Source: Labedella endophytica
Lineage (GTDB): Bacteria; Actinomycetota; Actinomycetes; Actinomycetales; Microbacteriaceae
Direction of reading: 5' to 3'
DNA: 64,000 nucleotides
NCBI RefSeq assembly: GCF_003990045.1
Contig: NZ_RZGZ01000002.1
Span: 1,546,185-1,610,184 of the forward strand
Both the position numbers and the translations under genes were made by a program. Below the pieces are notes generated by a model that was not told the origin of the DNA, searched no databases, and worked only from the letters and a program-made list of their open reading frames with translations. Positions 9,576-19,309 of this stretch are shown here, piece by piece. Within the stretch, counting starts at the first letter, position 1. Each line of letters opens with the position of its first letter.

Positions 9576-10472
9576 ATGCTCGACATGCGGAGGTTGCGAC
9601 TTCTCCACGAACTCCACCTGCGCGGAACCCTCACCGCCGTCGCCGAGGCGCTCAGCTACAGCCCCTCCTCGGTGTCGCAGCAACTGGCCATCCTCGAGCG
9701 GGAGACAGGCGTCGAACTCCTGCAGAAGAGCGGGCGTCGGGTGCTCCTCACGCCGCAGGGCGAGGTGCTCGCGACGCGGGCCGCACGGCTCCTCGACGAG
9801 ATGGAGCTCGCGGAGAGCGAGCTGGCCGCGAGTCTCGCGGACGTCACGGGCACGGTGCGGGTCGCCGTGTTCCAGTCGGCCGCGCACGCGGTGATCCCCC
9901 CGGCTCTCGCGCGCGTGGCGCGGGACTTCCCCGAGCTGAGGGTGGAGATCGTCGAGCGTGAGCCCGACATCGGCCTGTTCGAGGTCTCGGCCCGCGACTT
10001 CGACCTCGTGATCGCCGAACAGTATCCCGGCCACACCCGCGTCTTCCGGCCCGAGCTCGACCGCGAGCACCTGCTGACCGACGTCATCCGGTTCGCCGCT
10101 CCGCCGGAGGGGCCCTGGAGCGGAGCCTCCCTCGCGGATGCCGCCGCGCTGCCGTGGGTGCTCGAGCCGAAGGGAACGGCGTCGCGGACATGGTCGCTGC
10201 AGACGTGCCGGGCCGCGGGATTCGAACCCGACGTGCGCTTCGAGACGGCCGACCTCGTCGCGCACATGCGCCTCATCCGTTCCGGGGCCGCCGTCGGATT
10301 CCTCCCCGACCTCGTGTGGGGAGGCGGCCCGGCCGACGTCACGCTCGTCGAGCTCGACGGGTCACCGCACCGCGAGGTGTTCTCGAGCGCACGCCGCTCG
10401 AGCGCCGGCCGACCCGGCGTCGTCGCGGTGCGCGGCGCCCTCCGCGACACGGTCGCCTCCTTCTCCCCCTGA
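9576..10472 (+). CDS. LysR-family transcriptional regulator
   Basis: DNA-binding regulator of 298 residues. The N-terminal winged helix-turn-helix (residues 1-60) has LSYSPSSVSQQLAILERE as recognition region. The periplasmic-binding-protein-like effector domain follows from about 90, with the family pattern GFEPDVRFETADL near 215. Divergent placement next to putA makes it the likely proline-responsive regulator of that gene, as LysR proteins usually control the adjacent divergent gene. The effector is inferred, not shown. The ATG fits a leaderless transcript. Confidence 0.9.
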   Translation: MLDMRRLRLLHELHLRGTLTAVAEALSYSPSSVSQQLAILERETGVELLQKSGRRVLLTPQGEVLATRAARLLDEMELAESELAASLADVTGTVRVAVFQSAAHAVIPPALARVARDFPELRVEIVEREPDIGLFEVSARDFDLVIAEQYPGHTRVFRPELDREHLLTDVIRFAAPPEGPWSGASLADAAALPWVLEPKGTASRTWSLQTCRAAGFEPDVRFETADLVAHMRLIRSGAAVGFLPDLVWGGGPADVTLVELDGSPHREVFSSARRSSAGRPGVVAVRGALRDTVASFSP

Positions 10473-10501
10473 CCCGTCCCCTCCCCCGTCTGCACACACC
10501 G

Positions 10502-10565
10502 CCAGATAGAGCTCTTGTGCCGTTTCGCGGCGCTGTACTGCCGCGAAACGGCGTAAACGCTCCAC
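10502..10565. repeat. Quartet palindrome, subfamily 3 (element D, inverted)
   Basis: Perfect 13-base arms gccgtttcgcggc (10519-10531 and complement 10540-10552) surround an 8-base loop, with outer partial complements GAGCTCTT and AAACGCTC. Read on the minus strand it ends in TATCTGG, like the CATCTGG end of the 40 kb element. It is therefore probably the same subfamily in opposite orientation. Confidence 0.7.
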
Positions 10566-10665
10566 CTGAGGAGGGGAGGAGGGTAAGAGGCCGGCGGGCC
10601 GTTCGGACGGGAGGCACGGAAAGCAAGCCCGGGCGAGGCGGGACGGCGGTCGTCAGTCTGGACGG

Positions 10666-11058
10666 ATGGGTAAAGCATTCGCGATCATGCTCGGCATCCT
10701 CCTCGGAGGCCACGGGTTCATCGGACTCTTCGTCGAGGGCGAGCACCTCCTGGGCATCTTCAACGTCGACATCCTGGTGGACGTCCTCTATCTCGGGTTG
10801 GCCCTCGTGCTCCTCGTGGTCGGGTGTTTCTCGCAGAACAAGGCGGCGATCCGCGGAGTGCTCGTCCTCGCGGGTGGCGCGCTCGTCCTCCTGGGGCTCG
10901 CGGGGCTCGCGGACGACACGGTCGCCGGGCTCCTCCCGACGGGCCTGACCCTCATGGACTTCGTGATCCTGTTCGGAGCCGGGGCCGTCTCCCTGATCAT
11001 GGCCGTGCTCCCGAGCACGACGGACCCGCTCGTGAACGGCGGTGAGCGGGTCCTCTGA
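10666..11058 (+). CDS. Small DUF4383-like membrane protein
   Basis: A 130-residue integral membrane protein with four predicted helices (about 5-25, 38-57, 64-83, 95-117) joined by short loops. Size and helix spacing resemble the actinobacterial DUF4383 family, of unknown function. A CAGTCT hexamer ends seven bases before the ATG and no Shine-Dalgarno is seen. Assignment to the family is tentative. Confidence 0.7.
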   Translation: MGKAFAIMLGILLGGHGFIGLFVEGEHLLGIFNVDILVDVLYLGLALVLLVVGCFSQNKAAIRGVLVLAGGALVLLGLAGLADDTVAGLLPTGLTLMDFVILFGAGAVSLIMAVLPSTTDPLVNGGERVL

Positions 11059-11171
11059 CGCCCGATTCCGGAAGTCTCGGGTGATCGACGAGAGAATCCT
11101 GCCATTCCGCGTCATGATCGGATCGGTTCGTTCTCTCTCGCAGTGGACACCGAGACACCGGAGGAACCATC

Positions 11172-11702
11172 GTGGACGTCGCACCGGGCTCACCCCTTCC
11201 CGACCCCTCCGAGGGGTCCGGCGAGGGGGCCGTCGGTCAGTACTCGGCCGACGTGCGACGCGAGCGCGCCCGGACGCGGCGGCGGCGCATCCTCCGCGGG
11301 GCCGTGATCGGGGGCGTCGTCGCGAGCGTCGCCGCCTACATCGGTCTGCTCGTCATGGTCGGGGAGGCGACCGCGACACCGCGACGCTCCGAGTCGGAGT
11401 CGCCTGTCGGTGTCGCCTCGACCACCGACAACACGGCGGGGATGATCGCCGTCGGGCTGGCCGTCGTGATCGTCCTGACGTCGACCCTCGTCGCTCTGCG
11501 TCTCGTGTTCTCACGCCACCCGATCCCCGAGGAAGCCGAAGACACGGGCGATCGCGGGGACGTCGGGAGCAGCGTCGGCGGTCTCATCCTCACCAGGCGC
11601 GTTGACGTACCCGACGGGCTCTCGCCGCCCCCTGGCACTCGGGCAGCCGACGACCGGGACGACGAGCCGACCGCCCACGGATCCGACGACCGCGACGTCT
11701 GA
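11172..11702 (+). CDS. Hypothetical membrane protein, 176 aa
   Basis: No family recognised. The sequence has an acidic/polar N terminus, a basic stretch (RRERARTRRRR) followed by a membrane helix near 42-63, a short polar segment, a second helix near 88-109 and a long acidic C-terminal tail. The positive-inside rule places both termini in the cytoplasm. The GTG start is set by GGAGG seven bases upstream. It does not share a clear operon with its neighbours. Confidence 0.65.
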   Translation: MDVAPGSPLPDPSEGSGEGAVGQYSADVRRERARTRRRRILRGAVIGGVVASVAAYIGLLVMVGEATATPRRSESESPVGVASTTDNTAGMIAVGLAVVIVLTSTLVALRLVFSRHPIPEEAEDTGDRGDVGSSVGGLILTRRVDVPDGLSPPPGTRAADDRDDEPTAHGSDDRDV

Positions 11703-11806
11703 ACCCTCACGGCCCTGATCCGGCGTCTCCCACGGCGAGGGAGCGGCAGCGCCCCGGCGGCAGCGCCTCAGCGGAAGCCCCTCAGCTCGCTCCGAGCGGC
11801 AGATCC

Positions 11807-12823
11807 TCAGCGGCCGAGCGGTGTCATGTCGGCGTAGCGCTCACCGGCGGGTGCCGGGAGTGACGAGAGCCGTTCGATCTGCTCGGCGCTCAGCGTGATC
11901 GCGGCCGAACCGACGTTCTCCTCGAGCCGCTCGACGCGCTTCGTGCCGGGGATCGGCACGACGTCGCCACCCTGTGCGAGGAGCCACGCGAGGGCCACCT
12001 GAGCCGACGTGGCACCGGCCTCCGTTGCGACGGCGTCGACCTCCTCCACGATCCGGATGTTCTCCTCGAGGTTGCCGGAGGCGAAGCGGGGGTTGTTGCG
12101 GCGGAAGTCGTTCGCGTCGAGGGCGTCGATGGACCGGATGTCCCCCGTGAGGAATCCGCGGCCGAGCGGCGAGTACGGCACGAACCCGATGCCGAGCTCG
12201 CGCAGCACGGGCAGCAGCTCCGCCTCGGGGTCGCGCGACCACAACGAGTACTCGGTCTGGAGTGCGGTGATGGGGTGCACGGCGTGTGCCCGACGGATCG
12301 TCTCGACGGAGGCCTCGGAAAGCCCGATGTGCAGGATCTTCCCCTCCTCCACGAGCTCGGCGAGCGCCCCGACCGTCTCCTCGATGGGCGTGTTCGGGTC
12401 GATCCGGTGCTGGTAGTAGAGGTCGACGTGGTCGGTGCCGAGCCGCTCGAGCGAACCCTCGATGGAGCGCCGGACGTTCTCCGGCGAACCGTCGACGACG
12501 CGGCCACCCTCGGGGGTCGCGCGGTTGCCGAACTTCGTCGCGATGACGACCTCGTCGCGACGACCGGCGAACGCCCGGCCGAGCAGCGACTCGTTGAGAT
12601 ACGGCCCGTAGATCTCGGCCGTGTCGAAGAGGGTCACGCCGAGGTCGATCGCGCGGTGGAGCGTGCGGATGGAGGCGCCGTCGTCCACGGCGGCGCCCGT
12701 GTAGTACGCGGACATGCCCATGCAGCCGAGCCCGAGCCGCGATACCTCCAGCGGCACCTGGCCGCGCTGCTCGGTGCCGAGCGTGGTGGTGGACAGGCGG
12801 GCGGAAGAGGAGGAGTCGCTCAT
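11807..12823 (-). CDS. Aldo/keto reductase
   Basis: NADPH-dependent (beta/alpha)8 oxidoreductase of 338 residues. It has the family start [10 protein letters not shown], the catalytic aspartate and tyrosine in [13 protein letters not shown], lysine in VIATKFG, and histidine in YYQHRIDP. The C-terminal cofactor region reads [13 protein letters not shown]. The pattern is closest to the YakC/AKR13 group of general aldehyde reductases. TAGGCT ends seven bases before the ATG, so the mRNA is probably leaderless. It diverges from the flavoprotein at 12921. Confidence 0.92.
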   Translation of the reverse strand: MSDSSSSARLSTTTLGTEQRGQVPLEVSRLGLGCMGMSAYYTGAAVDDGASIRTLHRAIDLGVTLFDTAEIYGPYLNESLLGRAFAGRRDEVVIATKFGNRATPEGGRVVDGSPENVRRSIEGSLERLGTDHVDLYYQHRIDPNTPIEETVGALAELVEEGKILHIGLSEASVETIRRAHAVHPITALQTEYSLWSRDPEAELLPVLRELGIGFVPYSPLGRGFLTGDIRSIDALDANDFRRNNPRFASGNLEENIRIVEEVDAVATEAGATSAQVALAWLLAQGGDVVPIPGTKRVERLEENVGSAAITLSAEQIERLSSLPAPAGERYADMTPLGR

Positions 12824-12920
12824 GCGGGCAGCCTAGGCCCGTCCCCTGACATCCACTGCAGAGCGCGCTCCGTCCCACCCCGGAGGAGCGCACGTCGGCT
12901 GTCGGACGTAGGCTGAGCGC

Positions 12921-14660
12921 GTGGCAGACGACGACCGTTCCCCCGGATCCCGCGACTCCTCCGAGCGCCCCCGCCCCGTCGCGGTGGACGCGCCCGTGGG
13001 GGTGATCTACGACTACGACGTGGTCATCGTGGGCGGCGGGCACAACGCGCTCGTCGCCGCCGCGTATCTGGGACGAGCGGGCAAGAGCGTACTCATCCTC
13101 GAACGCCTCTCGCAGGTGGGCGGCGCCGCCGTGTCGGCCGAGGCCTTCGCCGGCGTCGACGCGAAGCTGTCGCGCTACTCCTACCTCGTGAGCCTGCTGC
13201 CCCCGCGCATCATCGAGGAGCTCGGTCTGCACCTCGCGCTCGCCCCCCGCACGATCGCGTCGTACACCCCCGACCCCGCGACGGGCGGCGAGACGGGACT
13301 GCTCATCGCGAACGACGACGCCGAACGCACGGCGGCGTCGTTCGCCCGCATCGGCGCCGCGGACGACGCCGAGCAGTTCGTCCGCTTCTCCGAGCACTGC
13401 CGCGTGCTCACCGAGGCCCTCTGGCCCACTCTGCTCGACCCGCTTCCGACGCGCAGCGAGGCCCGCGCCCGGGTTCTCGCCTCGGGTGACGAACGTGCGC
13501 AGGGCGTGTGGGACGCCATGATCGAGCAGCCGATCGGCGGGGTCATCGAGCAGAACCACGCGAGCGATCTCGTGCGCGGCGTGCTCCTCACGGACGCCCT
13601 CATCGGCACCTTCTCGGGGGCGTACGACGACGACCTCGAACAGAACCGCTGCTTCCTGTACCACCTCATCGGACAAGGCGACGGGCGCTGGGACGTGCCG
13701 ATCGGCGGCATGGGCGCGGTCTCCGGGGAGCTCGCTCTCGCCGCGCGGCGAGAGGGAGCGGACATCCGCACCGACGCGGAGGTGGTCGCCGTCACTCCCG
13801 ACGGCCGCGTGCGCTTCGTCGAGGGCGAACGCAGCGAGGAGCGCGCCGTCACCGGGCGGTGGATCCTCTCCGGAGTCGCCCGCGCGACACTCGACGATCT
13901 CGTCGAGGCAGCGGGCTTCGACCCCACCCCGACAGCCGTCGATGCGCCGACTCCGGTGAATCCCGGCGGCCACCCGCGCGAGGGCGCCCAGGTGAAGGTC
14001 AACCTCCTGCTCTCCCGCCTGCCCCGGCTCAGGGACTCCGCGGTCTCGCCGGAGGAGGCCTTCGCCGGCACCTTCCACATCAACGAGACGTGGTCGCAGC
14101 TCGAGGAGGCCCGGCAGCAGGCGCTCTCCGGCCGGATCCCGTCCCCGCTGCCGTGCGAGATCTACTGCCACACGCTCACGGATCCGAGCATCCTCTCGGA
14201 GGATCTCCGCGCGTCCGGGGCCCACACCCTCACCGTGTTCGGACTCCACGTGCCGGATCACCTGCTCGACGGAATGGATGACGGCGAGGCCCGCGCCACC
14301 TTGACACGCGCGGTGCTCGAGTCGCTCGACAGCGTGCTCGCGGAGCCGATCGAGGACGTCATCCTGCGGGACCCCTCCGGAGCCCTGTGCATCGAGACGA
14401 AGACGACGCGCGATCTCGATCACGTCCTCGGGTTGCCGAAGGGCAACATCTTCCACGGCGGACTCGATTGGCCGTTCCTCGAGGACGACGCTCCCCGGGA
14501 GACCCCGGCGCAGCGCTGGGGTGTCGACACCGGCCACGAGCGCATCCTCGTCTGCGGATCCGGCGCGCGGCGCGGCGGCGCGGTGAGCGGTTTCGGCGGA
14601 CACAACGCCGCGATGGCCGTCATCGAGGCGGATGGGTCGCCGGCCCGATCCATTCAGTGA
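12921..14660 (+). CDS. Phytoene-dehydrogenase-like FAD oxidoreductase
   Basis: FAD-dependent amine-oxidase/phytoene-desaturase-like protein, 579 residues. The dinucleotide-binding motif VVIVGGGHNALVAAAYLGRAG lies near residues 36-56 after a polar N-terminal extension, followed by GGAAVS. The C-terminal FAD motif region contains GSGARRGGAVSGFGGHNAA. Overall it matches the actinobacterial PYROXD2-like branch rather than carotenoid desaturases, and no crt genes are nearby. The GTG start is supported by TAGGCT ending seven bases before it. The substrate is unknown. Confidence 0.85.
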   Translation: MADDDRSPGSRDSSERPRPVAVDAPVGVIYDYDVVIVGGGHNALVAAAYLGRAGKSVLILERLSQVGGAAVSAEAFAGVDAKLSRYSYLVSLLPPRIIEELGLHLALAPRTIASYTPDPATGGETGLLIANDDAERTAASFARIGAADDAEQFVRFSEHCRVLTEALWPTLLDPLPTRSEARARVLASGDERAQGVWDAMIEQPIGGVIEQNHASDLVRGVLLTDALIGTFSGAYDDDLEQNRCFLYHLIGQGDGRWDVPIGGMGAVSGELALAARREGADIRTDAEVVAVTPDGRVRFVEGERSEERAVTGRWILSGVARATLDDLVEAAGFDPTPTAVDAPTPVNPGGHPREGAQVKVNLLLSRLPRLRDSAVSPEEAFAGTFHINETWSQLEEARQQALSGRIPSPLPCEIYCHTLTDPSILSEDLRASGAHTLTVFGLHVPDHLLDGMDDGEARATLTRAVLESLDSVLAEPIEDVILRDPSGALCIETKTTRDLDHVLGLPKGNIFHGGLDWPFLEDDAPRETPAQRWGVDTGHERILVCGSGARRGGAVSGFGGHNAAMAVIEADGSPARSIQ

Positions 14661-14723
14661 GCATTACTCACATCGTTTGAGCAAGGCCCTCTTTTCGACG
14701 GTCGCGGCGGCTACGTTGGCAGG

Positions 14724-16301
14724 ATGCCCTCCCCGTCCGCCCACCGGTTCCTGGGCAGACGGACGTTCGTCCTCGGCGCTGTCGCAGCGGTCGGCGGGGC
14801 GACCGCTGCGACCCTCGCGGGCTGCACGCCGCAGCCCGCGGCGACCGACCTGACGCCATCGGCGACGACCGCTCCGCTCACGTGGGACGAGTTCACCGCC
14901 GCCGTCGACGGCCAGGTACTCCGCTACGCCGACCCTGGCTACGACGAGGCCCGATCGGTGCAGAACCCGCGGTTCGACTCGGCACGGCCGGAGGGCATCC
15001 TGCTCGCCGCGTCGGTCGCCGACGTCGTGGCCGGCCTGTCGTTCGCCCGCGCCGCCGGCGTGCCGATCGCCCTCCGATCCGGCGGCCACAGCTATCCGGG
15101 GTGGTCGGCGGGCGGCGCCGACGGCACCGACGTCCCCCCGTCCCTCGTGATCAGCACGGGAACCCTCGACGCGATCTCCGTCGACGGCGAGACGCTCACT
15201 GTCGGCCCGGGCGCGCGCCTCGCCGCCGTGTACGCGGCGCTCGGTGAGGCCGGACGCGCGATCGGATCGGGTTCGTGCGGCACCGTCGGCATCGGCGGGA
15301 TCACGCTCGGAGGAGGCGTCGGCGTCCTGTCGCGATCGTTCGGGCTCACCGCCGACCAGCTCACGGCGATCGAGATCGTCACGGCGGACGGGCGCGTGGT
15401 CCAGGCCGACGCGGATATCGAACCGGACCTCTTCTGGGCCTCCCGCGGTGGGGGCGGTGGCTTGCTCGGCGTCGTCACGTCCCTCACCTTCGCCACGCAA
15501 CCCGCTCCCGACGTCTCCTCCTTCTCGCTCGCCTTTCCCTGGGACGACGCCGTCACGGTCATCCGGCGGTGGCAGGAGTGGGCGCCGGTCGCCGACGACC
15601 GCTTGTGGTCGACCCTCAAGCTGCTCGCGGGCCAGCGCCACCCGAGCGGTCCCGCCGTCACGGTTTCGGGCACGTGGACGGGCCCGGCCGACGAACTCGA
15701 GGCACTCCTCGACGACTTCACGGACCCGCTGCGTTTCCGCTTCGGCGTCGAGCGCACGGCGAGCGACCCGGTCCGGCGCTCCTATGCCGATGCGATGCTG
15801 CACTATGCGGGCTGCGCGTCCGCCGAGGAGTGCACGACGGCGCCTGGCGGGGCCCTGCGTCGAGAGTCCGAGAGCGCGACGTCGAGCATCGGCTCCCGCG
15901 CCCTGTCGAGAGACGAGGCGACCCTGCTCGTCGACGGCGTCGCGCAGGCGGCAGGGCTCCCCGGGCTCGTCGAGGGCGGGGCCTCCCTCGACGCCCTGGG
16001 TGGCGCGGTCGCTCGGATCGCCGGCGACGCGACGCCCGTCTCCTTCCGCGGCGCTCTGTACACGGTGCAGTACACCGCGGTCTTCACCGACGGCGCCGAT
16101 CCGATCCCGTTCGACCGCTTCGTGCGCGGCCTCCGCTCCACCATGACGCCGGCGTGGGGCACCGGCGCCTACGTCAACTACGCCGACGCGGCCGTGGAGG
16201 ATCCGGCGCGCGACTACTTCGGCGCCAACGCCGAGCGACTCGCCAAGGTGAAGAGATACGCCGACCCGAACGGCGTCTTCGATCAACCGCACTTCGTCTG
16301 A
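14724..16301 (+). CDS. Secreted FAD-binding oxidase, BBE family (Tat lipoprotein)
   Basis: Berberine-bridge-like flavin oxidase, 525 residues. The N terminus has a twin-arginine motif (GRRTFVLG) and a lipobox ending LAGC, so it is probably a folded, Tat-exported lipoprotein. The PCMH FAD domain shows both sites for bicovalent flavin: histidine in RSGGHSYPG and cysteine in GSCGTVGIGG. The C-terminal BBE motif is YVNYADAAVEDP...YFGANAERLAKVK. Relatives oxidise sugars or small alcohols; the substrate here is unknown. TACGTT ends seven bases before the ATG. Confidence 0.9.
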   Translation: MPSPSAHRFLGRRTFVLGAVAAVGGATAATLAGCTPQPAATDLTPSATTAPLTWDEFTAAVDGQVLRYADPGYDEARSVQNPRFDSARPEGILLAASVADVVAGLSFARAAGVPIALRSGGHSYPGWSAGGADGTDVPPSLVISTGTLDAISVDGETLTVGPGARLAAVYAALGEAGRAIGSGSCGTVGIGGITLGGGVGVLSRSFGLTADQLTAIEIVTADGRVVQADADIEPDLFWASRGGGGGLLGVVTSLTFATQPAPDVSSFSLAFPWDDAVTVIRRWQEWAPVADDRLWSTLKLLAGQRHPSGPAVTVSGTWTGPADELEALLDDFTDPLRFRFGVERTASDPVRRSYADAMLHYAGCASAEECTTAPGGALRRESESATSSIGSRALSRDEATLLVDGVAQAAGLPGLVEGGASLDALGGAVARIAGDATPVSFRGALYTVQYTAVFTDGADPIPFDRFVRGLRSTMTPAWGTGAYVNYADAAVEDPARDYFGANAERLAKVKRYADPNGVFDQPHFV

Positions 16302-16322
16302 GCGATCGCGACATCCACCGAC

Positions 16323-17471
16323 TCAGTGGCGGCGGTGGTCCTGGATCGTGATGCGCGGGCCCCGGCGCGGCTTGCGGATGCCGCTGCGTTCGATGAGGCG
16401 GAGCACCCGCTGACGCTGACCGGCCCACGGGGCGAGGAGCTCGAGCATGCCGTCGTCGTCCACGGCCTCGCCCGTGAGCGCCGTTCCCACCGTGGCGGCC
16501 AGGTGGTAGTCGCCGACGCTCACCGCGTCCGCATCGCCGTGGGCGCGGAGCGTGACCTCGGCCGCTGTCCAGACGCCGATGCCGGGGAGGCTCTGGAGTC
16601 GTCGCGACGCTTCGACGGCATGGGCGTCGCCCGAGCGGTCGATCGCCTCGGCCACACGGCTCGCACGCACGACCGTCTGGGAGCGACGCGGGTCGACGCC
16701 CGCGGCGTGCCACTCCCAGCTGGGGATGAAGCGCCAGGCCTCGGGGCCCGGCACGACGAACATGCCCTCGGGCGCGGGACCCGGCGCCGCTTCGCCGTGG
16801 CGCCGCACGAGACGCCGCCATGCGCCCCAGGCCTCGACGACGGTCACCTTCTGTTCGATGATCGACGGCACGAGCATCTCGAACACGAGTCCGCCGGACG
16901 CGAGGCGGAGGCCGGGGTTGCGGCGCAGAACCTCCGAGAGGAGCGGACTCGCGGAGACGTCGAGGTCCGACCAGTCGTCATGGGCGCCGAGGAGGTGAGG
17001 CACGCGGGCGATCGCCCACTCACGGCCGGCACCCCAGGCGCGCGCGTCGACCTCCCCGCCCTCACCGTCGCCCCGCCGCTGCCGCATCCACAGCGTCGCA
17101 CCCCCGAGCGGTGTGCGCATGGTGAGCCACACCCCGGACGAATCGCGCCGGAAGCACGGCCCGTCGCCGCCTCGGGAGAAGACCGACACGGTCGCGGAGA
17201 GGTCGAGGTGTCCGGACGGGCGGTAGACCGTGGACACGTGCGGATCGGGTGCGGACCGGAGCGCGGACCCGCCGCCTCGAGCGATCGGCTCCGGGGCCCC
17301 GTCGGCGATTGCCGCGACCGTGTCGGGATGCAGCACCCGCGAACCGACGGCACGCAGTGAAACCCCATCACGCGAAACGTCAGCTCCCGCGGTCGACGGC
17401 TCGATCGGCTCGATCGGCGCGGTGATGTCGGCGAGCTGCGGAAGCTCGGCGAGGCTGACGGGATCTGACAT
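16323..17471 (-). CDS. AlkA-type DNA-3-methyladenine glycosylase
   Basis: Base-excision repair glycosylase of the HhH-GPD superfamily, 382 residues. The helix-hairpin-helix is LQSLPGIGVWTAAEVTLRA near 300, followed by the catalytic aspartate in VSVGDYHLA. An N-terminal domain of about 170 residues fits the AlkA/OGG-like layout, but no Ada regulatory domain is attached. I chose the ATG at MSDPVSL over an upstream in-frame start. The later one has TAGGGT eight bases away, and the upstream extension is arginine-rich with no homologous look. Confidence 0.85.
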   Translation of the reverse strand: MSDPVSLAELPQLADITAPIEPIEPSTAGADVSRDGVSLRAVGSRVLHPDTVAAIADGAPEPIARGGGSALRSAPDPHVSTVYRPSGHLDLSATVSVFSRGGDGPCFRRDSSGVWLTMRTPLGGATLWMRQRRGDGEGGEVDARAWGAGREWAIARVPHLLGAHDDWSDLDVSASPLLSEVLRRNPGLRLASGGLVFEMLVPSIIEQKVTVVEAWGAWRRLVRRHGEAAPGPAPEGMFVVPGPEAWRFIPSWEWHAAGVDPRRSQTVVRASRVAEAIDRSGDAHAVEASRRLQSLPGIGVWTAAEVTLRAHGDADAVSVGDYHLAATVGTALTGEAVDDDGMLELLAPWAGQRQRVLRLIERSGIRKPRRGPRITIQDHRRH

Positions 17472-17579
17472 TGCGGCAACCCTAACCCGACCCCACCGAC
17501 ATCGGGTCCGACGACCGCCCGACACCCGCGCGGTGCCGCCGTTCACCCGCCGTCCACCCGGCGGGTGCAGGATCGCCGC

Positions 17580-17801
17580 ATGAGCACATCAGAGCCGTTC
17601 CTCCCCGCCGGCGAGGCGCCCCGCGATCCCGACTCCCACGAGCACGACACCCTCGACGACGACACCCTCGAGGAGTCCGGCGTCGACGATCCCGACGCGG
17701 CGGCGGTCTCGGCCGAGGAGAACAGCACCTTCCAGACGCCCCAGCCGGGCGAGAGCCTCAGCCCCGAGGCCCTCGAGAAGGAGCTCGACGACGACGCATA
17801 G
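17580..17801 (+). CDS. Small acidic hypothetical protein, 73 aa
   Basis: A short, highly acidic, disorder-prone protein with many Asp/Glu residues, no cysteines and no hydrophobic helix. It resembles small acidic proteins common in Microbacteriaceae but has no assigned role. The ATG giving MSTSEPF was preferred to one five codons upstream. The frame keeps strong third-position GC bias, supporting a real gene. Confidence 0.6.
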   Translation: MSTSEPFLPAGEAPRDPDSHEHDTLDDDTLEESGVDDPDAAAVSAEENSTFQTPQPGESLSPEALEKELDDDA

Positions 17802-17831
17802 GCGCTCGCAGCCCGTCACGCACCGTCCGGT

Positions 17832-18389
17832 TCAGTCCCACTCGGACGGCGCGGGCTGACGGGTCGAGGGCAGGCGGACGTCGCCGGCCCAGCGTTCGAT
17901 CCACTCCTCCTGGTGGAGGGTGCGCGGGGGCACTCCCACGGCCTCGAGCACGTCGGCCATCGGTACCGGCCCCGCCTTACCGAGGATGCGGGCGCGGATG
18001 ATGGCGCGCGCGTAGACCTCGCCGCGCACGACGATGCGCTGGTCCATGAGCACCGCGCGCTCGTCGTACCCGACGATGCGCGACTCGATCGTGAAGCGTT
18101 GCCACAGCTTCAGCGATCTGCGGAACGTGATCGTCTCCGACGCGACGACGGGGTACCACCCGTGCGCCTGGAAGATGGCGTAGATGCCGCTGCGGATCGT
18201 GAGCTCGAAGCGACCGAGGTCCAGCATCGAGAAGTACACACCGTTGTTCATGTGACCGTTGAGGTCGAGATCCGTCGGCAACGTCGTGAGCCGGAGCCGT
18301 CCCACGTCGTAGTGGCCGATCGTGCGACCGCGGCGGAACCGGGCCTGCGCCCGGGCGATCACGAGCAGCGTGCGGAAGATGAGGTGCAT
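17832..18389 (-). CDS. Hotdog-fold acyl-CoA thioesterase
   Basis: A 185-residue 4-hydroxybenzoyl-CoA-thioesterase-like protein of the actinobacterial thioesterase family. The hotdog core contains DLDLNGHMNNGVYFSMLDL, in which Asp and Asn/His match the usual catalytic segment. A long basic N-terminal arm precedes it. It would hydrolyse acyl-CoA in the cytoplasm; chain length cannot be predicted. It diverges closely from the MerR gene, only 30 bases apart, which suggests joint control. TAGCGT is eight bases upstream. Confidence 0.82.
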   Translation of the reverse strand: MHLIFRTLLVIARAQARFRRGRTIGHYDVGRLRLTTLPTDLDLNGHMNNGVYFSMLDLGRFELTIRSGIYAIFQAHGWYPVVASETITFRRSLKLWQRFTIESRIVGYDERAVLMDQRIVVRGEVYARAIIRARILGKAGPVPMADVLEAVGVPPRTLHQEEWIERWAGDVRLPSTRQPAPSEWD

Positions 18390-18419
18390 GGGGTCGACGC
18401 TACCCGCGAAGATGATCTC

Positions 18420-19244
18420 GTGAGCCCCACGATGACCATCGGCGATTTCTCCCGGGCGACGCGGCTGAGCGCGAAGGCCCTGCGTTTCTACCACCGCGAG
18501 GGAGTGCTCCTCCCGGTGGCCGTCGACCCCGGCAACGGCTACCGCCTGTACGCGCCGTCCCAGATCGACGATGCCCACGTGATCCGCCGCTTGCGCGCGC
18601 TCGACGTGCCCGTCGACACGATCAGGGAGATCCTCGGCGCGTCCACCGTCGCGCGCCGCACCGAGCTCATCACCGCGCATCTGGACCTCCTCGAGGCGCG
18701 ACTCGCGGAGACGCTCGCCTCCGTCTCGGCGACCCGCGCGCTGCTCGCCGAGCCTCCCGCCTCCATGCCCATCGAGCACCGCAGCCTGCCCCCGACCCTC
18801 GCTCTCGTCATCCGCGAGAGCATCGGCCTCGCGGATCTCGGCGGCTGGTACAGCGGGGCGCGCGCCGAGCTGGAGGCGGTCTCCCTCGATCCCGCCGTCC
18901 GCGCCACCGGTCCCCGCGGCGGGCTGTGGTCGACGGAGCTGTTCGTCGACGAGCACGGTGAGGCCGCCCTGTTCCAGCCGGTCGCCGCCGCCGCCGACGA
19001 GCACGGGCGCCCGCCGGGCCGACTCCGTCTCGAGACCCTCCCGCCGGTCGACCTCGCGGTCGCCGTGCACCGCGGCCCAGACGACCTCATCGGACACACG
19101 TACGGAGCACTCGGTGCCCATGTCGCAGAGCATGAGCTCGGCGTGCCGGGGCCGATCCGCGAGACCTACGTGACGGAACCCACGAGTGGTTCGGGAGACG
19201 TCGTCACCGAGATCGGGTGGCCGATCTTCCGCGTGGCCCGCTGA
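18420..19244 (+). CDS. MerR-family regulator with effector-binding domain
   Basis: Transcriptional regulator of 274 residues. The MerR winged helix (TIGDFSRATRLSAKALRFYH) is followed by the second recognition helix region, a dimerisation coiled coil (about 85-115) and a C-terminal GyrI-like small-molecule binding domain from about 125, where PPVDLAVAVHRGP sits. Proteins of this layout sense hydrophobic ligands in the manner of BmrR. It faces the thioesterase gene across 30 bases and is a likely regulator of it. GTG was chosen; an ATG four codons later is possible. Confidence 0.88.
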   Translation: MSPTMTIGDFSRATRLSAKALRFYHREGVLLPVAVDPGNGYRLYAPSQIDDAHVIRRLRALDVPVDTIREILGASTVARRTELITAHLDLLEARLAETLASVSATRALLAEPPASMPIEHRSLPPTLALVIRESIGLADLGGWYSGARAELEAVSLDPAVRATGPRGGLWSTELFVDEHGEAALFQPVAAAADEHGRPPGRLRLETLPPVDLAVAVHRGPDDLIGHTYGALGAHVAEHELGVPGPIRETYVTEPTSGSGDVVTEIGWPIFRVAR

Positions 19245-19309
19245 CCGGCCGCGGTGTCGACCTCCCTCGGACTTGACCTTCCCCCGAGGGGAAGGGGGAC
19301 GGTGGTCTC

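Noticed and set aside
10215..10240. A tRNA T-loop-like string (complement of gggattcgaaccc) in the LysR gene
   Set aside because: It encodes the conserved LysR segment GFEPD, and no acceptor stem or anticodon arm can be folded around it.
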